Shown: positions 50,362-62,690 of the stretch, piece by piece
Layout: each line of letters opens with the position of its first letter
Position numbering within the stretch: the first letter of the stretch is position 1
Assembly (NCBI GenBank): GCA_023055505.1
Contig: JALIRH010000139.1
Coordinates: 62,001 to 126,000, forward strand
DNA: 64,000 nt
Direction: 5' to 3'
DNA from: Callipepla californica brunnescens
Taxonomy: Eukaryota; Chordata; Aves; Galliformes; Odontophoridae
Program-made: the position numbers and the translations under genes
The notes under the pieces: model-generated
Databases searched by the model: none
Told to the model about the DNA's origin: nothing
What the model saw: only the letters and a program-made list of their open reading frames with translations

Positions 50362-50761
50362 CTAATTCCTGCCCCATCCTTGATATTTCATCCTGCCCCC
50401 TAGGAGTCTATACTTTCTTACATTAGTAATGCAGTGCGGTTTCAGCAGGCAAATAGGCTCATGTTTCACATGGCCTCTCAGGATTGTCTGTACTGCCCAG
50501 GCACTAAGAACCTCTGCCAAAGTCTGAACTCTCCCACAGTCATCTGGTGAGCCAGACCCCACAGAATGTCTATGCCCAAGATGTATTCTGGGACAATAGA
50601 CACTTTGCACTCCCGGGGGGGGGTTGGACATCTCATACCAGTTTTAACCATGTCTGGGTAACTGGAATTGTTTGTCCTCCAAATCCACTGATCATCACTC
50701 TATCACCTTTAAGTCTAGATGGATCGCCATAAATTATCAACATCTCTGCACCCTTGTCAAC
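50362..50761 (-). pseudogene. pro: ERV-A protease remnant (right arm)
   Basis: Mirror of 13726-14125, with VDKGAEM next to the solo LTR target duplication and EYILGIDIL downstream in another frame. Confidence 0.75.
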
Positions 50762-51333
50762 TGTCAACAGTTTGTGGGCTGGTTTGGCCCAGTTCCGTGA
50801 CAACTGAGGAAGGAGACCCACAGGCCCACACCCCAGACAAGGGGAAGGGGGAAAGGGAAAAGGGAGATGGGCCCCGAAACAGAACAGCGTCAACAATCTG
50901 AGGAGGAAAGCTAATTTACTAAAGAAGATATCAGAAAGAAAAATAACACAATATAATACAATATAATTGGAATTGAGGCTAATGAATCAAGTAAAATGAG
51001 CAAGAGAGAGCGTCCAATAAACCTAAGGCCTTATGCTAACGCTGAAGGCGAAACGGCAGCAAGCACCCACTGTTGAGTCGATCCCGAAGGAAAGAGAGTG
51101 TCCCGTGACCGCAGACAGTTTTTATCTTTTCCCTCTGAGCGGAAAACACGTAAAAATACAAAGCATCACAAAGTCCTCTGGGGAATGTAGCTCTCCCTGT
51201 CTTCTGAGACAGGCATATCCATAACTATCGATGATCCACAGAGCTGTAGCATTAACTCTCTAAGTCCCAATACACCACATGATGTCATGATGTGGAATAT
51301 CAACAGTGCAACAAAAATCATAAAACTGTGACA
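50762..51333 (-). mobile_element. Solo LTR-beta in ERV-A protease (right arm)
   Basis: Mirror of 13154-13725, with the same TGTCA/TGACA ends and the same GTTGA target duplication (read as TCAAC on the plus strand) on both sides. Sharing one insertion with its target duplication proves that the arms come from one locus. Confidence 0.9.
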
Positions 51334-51376
51334 TCAACCAAAGCCACAACTCCTCACACATTTGTTTGTGTCCAAA

Positions 51377-52820
51377 ATATTGTTAACTCCACATAGGAAC
51401 CAACGTCCCTTGTCACGCCATGAACTTTTCCAGGTCCAGGTCTTTTACCTCAGGAGGCTCAGGCATTATAGCCTGAGACACCTGTGGAGGCAATATTTGT
51501 CTATTCAGTACTATGAAGTCTTCTAAATTCCAGGTTTTAGTAGGTGTCTGCTGTATTACTCATACTCCCAATTTTCTGGGAATACTTTGAAATTTCTGAT
51601 CACTTCTTAACTGCTTCCATAATTGAAGTAGAATATGATTGGGCTGCCCATCTTGGCAAAGGCAACCCCAGCCCGTGTCAGATCATTAAATGTTGCTTTT
51701 CGGGATAACCATATGGGGCCCAACTGGGGTGCCCGAGGGGCAGCCTTCTTAGGTCTAATCGGGAGGACCTCAGCTTCCTCTATCTTTCAGACACTGCGCC
51801 CTGTTCCTAGGCGCTCTGTTTCTCCCAAGTCTGCTACTAACTGGACAGTGACCTCCGAAGCCCCTAAAGGGTTCAGTATTGAGACCAAGGTTTCATAAAG
51901 ATGGGAAGGAGCCTGTTGTAATACTAGGTCTCTCATTCCCATCGTAAACATTCCCCATATCTGGGCTTTCAAACATTGAATACGTTGCTTCTCTCACGCC
52001 CAGTTCACAAATATAAGTTTGAAGGTCCTCCATGCAAGACAATAAACCTGTATGCAAAGGTATATCAGTTTTATTTGGCCAGGTTAGGCGGCATGCTGCC
52101 ATCAACCAATCTATTATGGAATTATTTTCATTGGCATACTGAATAGCAGCATACTATCTTTGCCTAAGGGTAAGGTGTGTAGTGACAGATCCCAATCTGG
52201 ACATTTCTGTCCCAGTAGCCAAAACACTTTCTGCTCCTGCATCCCACAACCATAATAGCACACGCTCTCTAGGTTTTTGACAGCATTGTTGTACTAAGCC
52301 AGTTAACTCATTTGTCATATACAGACGAACCATCACATGCAGATGTGTTTCAGCAAGGGGACACTGATCAGGGAGCACCCCTGCCGGTCTATCCTGTACC
52401 TTCTTTGTGTTTTGCATTATCATGGGATGGATCTCAAAAGGATCCATTGTGGGTGGAACTTCGAGATCCGATTTACAAATTTTATCTTCTGAATTATCCA
52501 GGCTCATTGCTTCAGAGACCTGAGTGTCATCTACTGAAATATTACAAATTTGTTTCATTGGGACATTTAGGCCTAGTTTTTTGGCCGTTAGCACACCTAC
52601 TTGTTGTTCTAATTTTTCAGTGTGCTCACATAATAGTTGTTTTGTTTTTTTTCCCTAAACCATTGGTCGCTCCTTCTGTCTGATTTAATGCCATTAGTAG
52701 AGACCAAGCCACAGCAGATGTGGCTAGCTGGCATTCCTTTTTAATTAGAATTTCTTTGCCCCATTTAAAGATATTCCAGAAGAAGGATATTTTAATATGC
52801 AAGCCTGCCTGGCTTGCCAA
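51377..52820 (-). pseudogene. gag: ERV-A gag remnant (right arm)
   Basis: Mirror of 11667-13110, with identical frame pieces (52154-52594 carries QKPRERVLLWLWDAGAES). Confidence 0.65.
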
Positions 52821-52821
52821 A

Positions 52822-53176
52822 TGTAAGAGGTGAAAGTAACAAAATAAATAGTATCAAACGGTATTGTTAACTGAGACATTTGACAGACTGTGAAATTTAG
52901 AAAGAATATCAGGATGGCATAGAGACAATCATTAATAAGGAAAACGCTCACCTGTCTCCAAGGATCAAGGCTCACAGGGAGAACCCGCACAAAGGAGAGA
53001 TCTCCAATAAGAGATGCTTCCCCAGTGGTGGTCCTCCCTTAAACGGAGTCTAGGAGAGGTGGAGTCAGACTCCACCCCTTCTGATCACACAGGTGAAATG
53101 TCATCACGTGTTCTCCCGCAGCTGACTCAGTGCTTGCCTCAGATGTTCAATCGGTGGTTCAGGCCATGATTCAACA
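52822..53176 (-). mobile_element. LTR-gamma of ERV-A (right arm)
   Basis: Mirror of 11311-11665, 355 bp, TG...CA. Confidence 0.6.
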
Positions 53177-53299
53177 TTTCCCATACAGTATATACATATA
53201 AATAATAATGATAATAATAAAGTGATGGTAATTAGTTAGGATGTGTAGAAACTGTGGGACCTGAACATGAACAAGGGAATGAGGATAAAGGGAGGATAT

Positions 53300-53643
53300 T
53301 GTCTTAGTTTCAGCGCAGAAGGAATTGTTTGACACCATATGACATCACGTGGGATGAGTTTTGAAAGAGGTGGGAGTTCATCTCACTCTCTTCTGTAACC
53401 TGGGGAGCTCACTTGACAGGTGGTGAACAAGTGCTTGTGGGTCACTTTTTGTATGTATTCATATATGTTTATGAGGGAGAGTCCTAAGTATTATTTTTTT
53501 CCTTTTCTCTACATTATTAAATAGTTTTATCTCAACCCACAGGATCTACCTCTTTTTCCCTGTTTCTTTCCACTACAATGTTGGCAGGAGAGAGAGCGAA
53601 TGACTGTGTGCTCATTAGCCAGCTGCCAGGTTTAACTACAACA
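53300..53643 (+). mobile_element. LTR-alpha copy d, chimeric at the outer arm boundary
   Basis: It starts TGTCTTAGTTTCAGC and ends GGTTTAACTACAACA. 53300-53427 is identical to the left copy, while 53428-53643 aligns in register with it but differs at roughly a quarter or more of positions. The LTR is therefore normal in layout but built from two sources. No target duplication was found, as expected for a recombinant LTR. Confidence 0.75.
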
Positions 53644-53744
53644 CCAATTAAAGTAACTTGATAGAGTGCACAAGCCTAGAAGGCACACAAGCTATCTAAT
53701 TTTTTTTCATATATATAGTTTATGCAAAGAAAAATCAGTGCTTG

Positions 53745-54645
53745 TTCTGGTCTTGTTCAACATCTTCACCAGTGACCGAGATGAACAGATAAAGTCCACA
53801 CTCAGCAAGTTTGCTAATGATGCAAATCTGGGAGGAGTGGTTGACACACAGGAAAGTTATTATAGCATTTAACAAGACATGGACAACCTTGAAAGCTGGG
53901 CAGGGAAGAATCTTAATAGGTTAAAACAGGTTAAACAAGAGCATGTATAGAGTCTTGGACCTGCAGAGGAATAACTTAATGCATCAGTACAGATTGGGGG
54001 TTGATCTGTCAGAGAGGAGCTCTGCAGAGAAGTACCTGGGCGTCCTGGTGGACAACAGGTTGGCCATGAGCCAAGAGTGTTCCTTCATGGCCAAGAAAGC
54101 CAACAGTATTCTGGGATGCATTAAAAAGAGTATGGCCAGCATGTTGAGGGAAGTGACCCATCCCCTCTACTTTGCCCTAGTGAGGCCACATCTGGAATAC
54201 TGCATCCAGTTCTGGGCTCCCCAGTTCAAGAAAGATAGGGAACTTCTAGAGAGAGTCCACCAGGGGGCTACAAATCTGATTAGTTACCTGGAGCATGTCC
54301 CTAATGAGAAAAGGCTGAGAGGTCTGGGACTGTTCAGCTTAATGTCTAAAGAAAGGTTGGAGGCAAATGGTGAAGCCAGGCTCTTCTCAGTGATGTGTAG
54401 TGTTAGGACAAGGAGCTATGGCCTAAAACTTGAACGTAAGATATTCCATACTGATATGCAGAAGAATTATTTATGGCAAGGTTTACAGAGCACTGGAACA
54501 GCTTGCACGGATAAGTTGTAAAGATATTCAAAACCTGTCTGGATGCCTATCTGTGCAACCTATTTTAGGAAATTTGTTTTAGCAGAGATGTTGACTTGAT
54601 GATCTCTTGAGGTCACTTCCCACCCCTGCAATTCTGTGATTTTGT
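53745..54645 (+). mobile_element. CR1 LINE, 3' 0.9 kb (plus)
   Basis: It contains the RT palm at its 5' edge (LFNIFTSD; catalytic box FADD changed to FAND at 53810-53821), the post-palm region, and the 3' terminus (GAGGTCACTTCCCACCCCTG, AATTCTGTGATTTTGTGG). It begins about 100 bp outside LTR-alpha d. Confidence 0.95.
53943..54521 (+). pseudogene. CR1 ORF2 C-terminal fragment (192 aa)
   Basis: The frame carries SAEKYLGVLVDNRLAMSQEC and [17 protein letters not shown], then [20 protein letters not shown], the CR1 ORF2 thumb/C-terminal region, running to a stop near the 3' UTR. The upstream palm (FAND) is in another frame. It is a truncated LINE, not a host gene. Confidence 0.9.
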
Positions 54646-57600
54646 GGTAAAAAATAATCTTTACTCTTACATTTCCCACACTTCCCTATGTTCTATCAGA
54701 AATACAGACTGCTTTTCTCTGTGATTGCCTTTAAAATATTCCAAGCTAGTTATGAGTGAACTGCTGTACCTGTGGAATAACCATGAAAGATGTATTAGTT
54801 TTATAGTGCGGTAAAAATTCCTCATCATGGCCTGGACACAATCAATAGAGTTACATTTACGTATATGATAAAGCAAGGATCCGACAGCAACTGTCTGTAG
54901 TCATATTGTCATCCCCACCACCCCTCTATGTGCAAAAACCTTGTCTAATTTGTGCTGAATTCATGAGATCTTACTGGTGATTTAATGTATTTGGATCAGG
55001 CCTAGACCCTTGTTCTTCAAAAATCCTCCCTTCACAGCATCTACATCCAAAACTTTGCACTTGTATGTCTAACATGTTTAAGATGTCTTTTGTATTTGGA
55101 GGTTCATGAACCTTTGAGGACTATGGAGAGGCATTTCAGAAAACAAAATTGATTCACACAACAGCCAGGGATGTATTTCTGTACAGCTTTTAAGCAACCA
55201 GGAGTCAAGGGATTTTGCAAAGCAGTGCAGTTTTGGTTAAAATGAAACAGTGCTCCCCAACTGAGTCCCTTGCACAGTGACAGTCCCAGTCCCATGGAAC
55301 ATAGCTGAGGTGGCAGTGTATTAAATGCAGAGATATAGCAAGGCTTGTGCAGTGCCTGGGAGAAGCTCTTGAGCAGAAATGCTCTTCCTTCTAATCAAAT
55401 GGCACCTTACAGATCCAATCAGACCTTGAAAGATATACTGCTGTCCAAATAGCATTCCTGCTTTCCAGGCAAATGTGCATTCTCAGGTCACAGTAAAGCT
55501 GTCAGAAAACAAAAGAGAAGATCTCTTTTCCACAAAAGTATCTCAGGTTCTTTTCAGGAATTTTCACTCAAACTAAATGAAAGGTCACTTAACTTCTAAC
55601 TATAATTTCCTAAATCTCTGTTTCCTTCTGAATATGAGCTTTGCCTGTAACCATTAAAAAGGATTAGGGATCTGGGACTTCATAGTGAGGGTCTAATATT
55701 TTTGGAGCTCTGCCTCTCACTTTCCTCTGCTTGCTTGCTTGATTTGACTATTTTCCTTGTTTTATAAAAAGAAAAATTAAATTAGAAAATATTAAAAAAG
55801 ATAGATGAGGAAAGTTTCAGAGGTTTTTTTTTTTTTTTTAACAACAAAATAAAACAATACAGAAATGCTCTTGCTTTCAAAGTAAATCCTAACAAATCTT
55901 TATTTTGAATTTCACAGTTTGAGTTTTCCACGTTTGTTTTTTTTATCACCAAAAAATAATCTAAAAACATATTTTTTTTAATTTCTCATTCTTTCTCAAA
56001 TAAAAATCATCTTGAGTGTAAATTATTCATTCTGGGAGAATGTAAATATAGAAACAACTCAGATGCTTTTATACCTCATATCTTACTTGCAAAGTCTCTA
56101 AAAGGCTGATCTCTCTTTTAGAAGGAGGAAAAACAGGAAGTATTGTCTGACTAATACAAAACAATTTATTGGCCCTGTTTGAGCCAAAGTGGATCCAGAT
56201 TGACTTGAAAGGATTGTCAAACTGTTTTAAAAATATACTTTTAGATGAAGTTTCAGGTCTGTTGCAAAATGTAAAAACAGGCCTCTTTGGTGTGGCTTTG
56301 GGATTGTTTGCAAACATCGTGTAGAGCTTGGGAATTTCTTTTGATCATAAGCCTAAGTTCTCTTTCTTTAGTTTAATTCCATTTGTCCCACCCTAGAGTG
56401 AACACTGTATTTCAGCAGTGTTTACATTTTCTAGATCTTTGCAATAGGTTTATTGTCATGCCTTTTTATCACGTTATAACAAAAGCTTGTACATTCAAGA
56501 CAAATTCCTTAAAGGTCACTTATACAAACATCCTAGTCTTTTTTGCTGCTCTTTTTTTGTTTTCTTTTCATAGACAGTACTTTCAAACAGATTTCCTGAT
56601 CTTTCTGCTGTACTACAAAAATGGCCAGTACCTTCCTAGCTCTGCAAAATAGTGTCATGGTACTTGCATTTATTAAATATTACACCTTCCGAAAGTTTTC
56701 AGTAATTCCTACGTCTTTGCTCAAGACAATTATTCTCCGAGTTTACTAACTTGTAATTTCTATTTGGACTCTCATTGTGTGATTTTCTGTTAATATTTTG
56801 TGTTTTCATCTCCCCAGCAGAGATTGTGTTTTAATTTGCTAACTGTTGTTTGCATACCTTCCCAGTTCTGCTGCAAATTTAATTTGCTTGCTCCTTGACC
56901 TTTTTGCTATTAACAGTTAGCAATGAAAATACTTTATCACCTTATACTATTCTCCATCATGGTTAAATCCTGTGCTTTCTATTTCTATTTTTGGAAATGA
57001 CTTCCAAAACAAAAACAAAAACAAACAAACAAAAAAATGAAAAAATAGGCAAATACAAAACTATGGGCAAATTATCAGTTTTTATAAAATGAACACAGAT
57101 CTAATCCAGTCATTGGAATTTACTGATTTAACTAAGAATTTGAGCTCCAGATTTGTTACCTTGGACAATTTTCAGAGCCACACAGTGAATAATATGGAAG
57201 CAGAAGACTTTTGCAGAAAATATTACCCTAGCTACAGCTTTAATTCTTCATCATGACTAAGATATGGCTAATTGTTCATCTCAGATAGCATTAGTTTTAT
57301 TTCCATGCATTTCACAGTTATCACTCCAGTGTTCAACTTACCATACAACATTCCAGATGGGTTTTCTGATGCAGTCAGTGCAGCATGAAAACACATAAAC
57401 ATATTCTCTGTACTCCAAGTTTGCAACAGAATACTTGTACAACCTTGTTAATTATATCTGACCTCTCTGTTTCCAGTCTGTTAAAACATGAACAAGAGCA
57501 TCCTCCCTAATTTTTCTGTATTAATGCAGATAGCTGTTTTTGGAGTGCTCAAATATCAGTGACATGAGAGTTGTAAAAGAAAATAGGATGATTTACATTG

Positions 57601-60600
57601 AGAGCATTTATGGAATATATATGTTAAATTTCTCACTAGTCTCTAAACAGACAGACATCTTTCATCAGCATTAAGGGCATTATACTTTAATGCTGTCAAG
57701 TCTCGTGTAGAGAAACAAAATCTTTAGTCTTAGCAAGGCAACAACAGAGCTCCTTGAGGGAGAAAGCAAAGGATGTTTGAGTATTTATCCAGGATAACAG
57801 AATGCTAACATTGTTCCGTGGAGTTCCTTTTTTTTGCGGATGTAGAAAGTCATGAACAGAGATTTTGACTCTATTAAAATCTTTCAACAAATTAGAGGAA
57901 CCAGGATCTCAACCTCCCATGACCTCACCCTGACTTTCTCCATATGCAGATGAAATGACTCAGCTGGTTAGTGAAAAACTACATGATGGTATTCTGAGCA
58001 GAAGCAGATAGATGTAATCGTCATGTCACAAAAATATAAATGAGGAAAGGTATTAAAATAGAAAAAGACCTATCTGTGACTGAAGAAATATCTTCCTTCT
58101 ACAGTAACTCATCACAGAGAAGAAGATGCAACTAGTGCAGTTGGTACACATTATTAATAGTTAAGTCTCTTGGTGGAATTGCTAGAAGATGCTGGAAAGT
58201 GTCCAGCACCTCAGAGAGGTCTCAGATGCCCTGAATCCCCCCAGTGATAGAGGGATGAAGGTGCAGGGCCAAACCCTAATTGAATTACCATTGCACAAGG
58301 TATGAGAATCAGTTGCTGTTCCAAGAAATGAGATAAGCACTGAGGAACTGCTCCTGACCTTTTTCTCGGAAACAGAAGGTATATGTAAATTGATCACATT
58401 CTGATCTCCAAAAAGATACATTTGCATAAAGGTCAAATGCAGACACACAAAAAGTTGCAATCAGCTGCATCAGAAAGGAACCAAAGTTCTACAAAGTTCT
58501 GCTGCAGTTCTACACAGAGCGTTGAAGGGTTTAGAAAGCAGTTTACCCCTCACAGTAGATGTATTAACACAAAACTGTCCCTCAGAAATCTCTCACCAGT
58601 TGGAAAAGCTTTCCATCAAGAAAAGTAGGATCAAGATCACATAATAATAAGTAGTAAGGTAGATTCATCTGAAGTGCAAGTGAGGTTTTCATACTTGAGT
58701 ATATAACTGTTTAAAGAGGAAACAACAGTGACTCAGTAGGCTGAATTCCATTACTGCAATATATTAAGTGTATACTTTTCACTGGAGGCTACAGCAGCTC
58801 AGTGCTGAGATGTGTCGTCTCTTGAAAATGGCCTTGAGCAACTCATAATTAAAAGCTAATGTGAATCTTTCCTCCTCAGATACGGTGTGTTTCCCTACTC
58901 CCCAGCCCATTTGCAAGGGGAATGCATTGATTTCAAATTCCTTCACTCTAGCTTAAGGTTTGGTTGGCCCTGAGGATGGGAGGGTTAACACATAGAGCTG
59001 CCATAACCCAGTCCCACTTAATTTTATGTCTGAATTCTCAGGTTTCTTAGTGGGCCTGGCTCTTGAGAAATCTTTGCTTTCCAACTATGTATGTAGAAAT
59101 TTCTGTGTCTTGAGAAGCAGAAATGTTCAGGAGGGTCATAGCATCTCTTGAGGCACTCACTGCTCTGCAGCAATCTATCATAACACATTCTTCTACAGAA
59201 ATATGTTGTACAAATAGTCAATTTCTATTCTGAAATATGGCGCAAATTTTAATGCACAATTATGTCCTAATCTACATTCTGTCATCTGCATCATTTATGA
59301 TGCAGTGATAATTTTAATTCTGTACATTTTCACTCCATCCCTAAGCAGAGAAGTTAAGGACTGCATTTCTTCTCAACAAAGTTATAAAGATTAGGAAATG
59401 AAAAGGGCAATTTTTACTTTTTGTTCTCCATGAGTTTGTGAAAACAGTTTAGCAAGCAAAGAGAATAATTACAATGTTGTCAAGCAAAAACCTGAATAAG
59501 CTGTCAACCACTGATCATTGCTTAGTCTGGAAAAAAAAAGCTGCTCTCAAATTTTTCAGAAAGTGTCACATACTCCAAGCTGACTTACACAAATCATGTT
59601 GGGTATTACAATACTGAATGAAAAATTCACCAGTCACACCAGCTTCTATTCCGGCTCCTCTCAGCAATGACTTAAAAGTGAATACTTAGTCTGTGTCTCA
59701 CAGTACTAGGATTTCACTATTTTCACAGCACGTATTAAATGACATTTTGCTCTTCAGCTGTGTAGACTGTTCAGAGAGTAATCAAAATGAAATATATTTA
59801 TAATTTTTAATCATCACGAACTAAACGAAAGAAAGCTTTCTAATCTTATGTAAAGCATTGTGTCTGAACAGATTGGAAAGGGTCTACTGGGGATTTCATT
59901 TCTAAATGAAAGTAATGGATAAGATTATTTGCTTCTCCTAAATATAGGACTTTTCTAAGACACATCTATTAGACAGCATCAATACCCTGTCACAACACAG
60001 GATCATAAACCATTAAAATAAAATAAAGATAAGGTTGATAATAAAGATAAGATTGAACAACTTTGCAACACATCAACTTTTCTTTTCAGTGTTTGTTTTT
60101 ACCTGCTATGCCATGAATGTCAGCAGTCGCCAAGCCAAACTTGCTTTGTACACCTTAACATCCTGCTCTATATGCTATCAGTATTTGCAGACTTTCCTGC
60201 TACAGTGAGATATCTGTTCCTGTAAGTCCTCTATACCATTCAGACTGCTTAATTGCCATTTTGTTTTACTCCTAGTTCTGCTAAGAATCTTTGTTCCTGT
60301 TGACATGTTTTCAATCACTTTTTAAAGTTGAGGTGGCATCTCTGAGTAAGGGGAGACTGACACTACACAAATGGACCAATATGAAGAAATTAATGTTTTC
60401 CTACTTTGATGTCCAAAATTCTTCTTCTCCTAATTTCACATAGCACAGTGTTTTCTGACCACATTTAATGGCTTCTTTGAATCATATACTCACCCAATCT
60501 TTTTAAGAATCTCTAGCAAGAGTCTAGCAGTAGCTCAAAGCATCAAAGCTACATCATTACAGTAAAATATGAAAGCAAGCCTAATTCTCAGCAGCTCAGG

Positions 60601-62111
60601 AAAAAAGAGTTTTATGGAATATGTCAGCAGCCCTTCCTGAATTCCCAGTACATGGAATGGAAATGGAACTTGGAGGTACAGGAGGCTACAGACACAAAGT
60701 GAATCAAGTTATCTGCCACTAAGTTCTGCCAATACTGACGAGTTTGTCATAAGCAGGTAGGTCAATAAGGGATACATTTTGATGTAAATCCAGAGAAGAT
60801 GCTAGGTCAGTTTTTCCAGATTCACACTGAGATCTCTAAAATCTTCTACAACCACACAATAACAAGGTCAGATATACTACATATTGCACAGAAAGAAATT
60901 ATACTGGATCAATTTTAAGCATGATACACCTTAATGTGTCACAGCCAACTTCACATGACCTTTCTGGACTGGAATTTCTGAACAGACCACTATCTTCTCA
61001 GGCAAACATGGCTCCTAGGTGAATTGTCCCATAGTAAGTCCCTATAAACTGTAATTTCTTTAACACAATGTTGCATTTTCTTTCCAAATTTTTCACCTCA
61101 AAACATTTCAGAAAACTGTGAAGATTCATTCTGAAACAATTTACCTTTTGCAGCACATAATTTACCAAGATTAATTTAAACTGCAGGTTAAATTTCAGAG
61201 TAGTTAAAACCTTTCCCACTAAATTTATAAGACATTTTACTTTAGGTTCAACAAAATATTTTATAACATTTTTTCCATTAACATATTTCTGCCATGGGTA
61301 AGAAAAAAACAGTTTATTTGAACTGATTTGATTTTGAGGTCTCTAACCCTATCTGTGTGCAGTATGACATTAAATAGAGTTTTCATGAACTCTAGTCTTA
61401 CTTTTCTCACCTCATCACCTGTTCCAACTTGTGTATTTTGCTAGTGCCACTTAGTTTTGAAACAAAGCAGAGCAGTGATTACATGCAGCTGCACGATGGC
61501 ATGAATAATGCTTTTAGCTTTTGAGAGAAGTTTTCTCAGAGCTTTGCTCACCATTCTATGGCTTTGTGTGTCATATTATGTGTGAGTTAGATCTTCTGAA
61601 TGATATGAGAAATCTACTGAATGACACAGTTTTTAAAATGTCTTTTCTGTTTTATAAAGAATGTAATTTACCGAGGATAGACTAAATTGCACAGGAAGAG
61701 GTCTGTCTGGGCTTGAAATCCATATACATGAAGTTAGTATTCATTTAGGTATGGCAGTAAAAGCATGGTAACTGAAAATCTAAGAAATTCTTTCAAAGCA
61801 TAACTTTGCTGCAAACAACTGTCTAGATTTAGGCGAACTCATACTGTGACAAACTGAGAATGGAGAAAACACATTTCTTGTCCATAAAAGGACATCCACA
61901 GAGGGTAGTTCTGATTTTGCTGCAGTTCCAAACTATGAAGTGGGGACTCTCTGTTGCTAAAAGTTTTGCTTCATTCCTTTTTTCCCTTTTTCCTTTTTTT
62001 TGCCTTCTTAAACAAAAAATGCTTTGTTGAAATAAATATATATATTTTAAGAGCTAAGATTTCTCTGCAATTTCTTCTGAGAAAACACCTAGTACCCAAA
62101 ATATTACCAGC
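54646..62111. other. AT-rich unique DNA
   Basis: Frames up to about 92 aa without motifs. A T-run (55825-55839) and an AAAC-type tract (57009-57036) are the only repeats noted. Confidence 0.6.
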
Positions 62112-62690
62112 AAGCCGATGGAGGTGATTCTTTCTGTTTACTCAGTACTGGTGGAGTCACATCTGTAGTGCTGGGTCCAGTTCTGGGCACCTCAGTACAG
62201 GAGACATGGATACTGAAACAAAGATGACTAAGGGACTGTCATATGAAGAGTGGCTGAAAGAGATGGGACTCCTCAGCCTGGAGGAGATTAACTTAGAAAG
62301 ATCTTATCAAAGTGTAGAAATATCTAATGGGAAAGAATAAAGAAGCTGGAGCTAAAGTCCATCGAGGGTGTTCCATAAAAAAAAAAAAAAAAGAAGAAGA
62401 AATTGGCACAAATTGAAATAGGTAAAACCATTGAAAGAAGTGATATTTTTACCTTTTTTACCTTTTTTTTTTTTTTTAATTATAAGGGTGATAAAACCCT
62501 GAAACAGATTTTCTGAATGGGTTTTGGAATGTTCATCCATGGAGTGATTAATAAAATGACTGGACACAGTCCTGTGCAAGCTGCTCCAGCTGACTGTGCT
62601 GTGAGAAGGAATATCAGACTAGATGATGTCCTAAGGACCTTTGCAACTTCAGCTGTTCTGCAATTTTTTGAGTCTGTGACTTCATTCCAG
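62112..62690 (+). mobile_element. Old CR1 LINE 3' fragment (plus)
   Basis: CTGGGTCCAGTTCTGGGCAC, AGAGATGGGACTCCTCAGCC and CAGACTAGATGATGTCCTAAG...CAATTTTTTGAGTCTGTGAC follow the CR1 3' order. It is interrupted by an A-run (62377-62392) and a T-run (62464-62478). Confidence 0.8.

Larger units (their letters stand above)
45803..53427. repeat. Right arm of the 7,625-bp perfect inverted repeat
   Basis: This is the reverse complement of 11060-18684. Its inner edge (45803) cuts through an LTR-alpha copy and abuts sequence unrelated to LTR-alpha. Its outer edge (53427) lies inside an LTR-alpha copy that continues in register to 53643 but is clearly diverged from the left locus. These edges suggest that this arm is the derived copy. 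An assembly duplication of one locus in inverted orientation is the main alternative. Confidence 0.95.
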
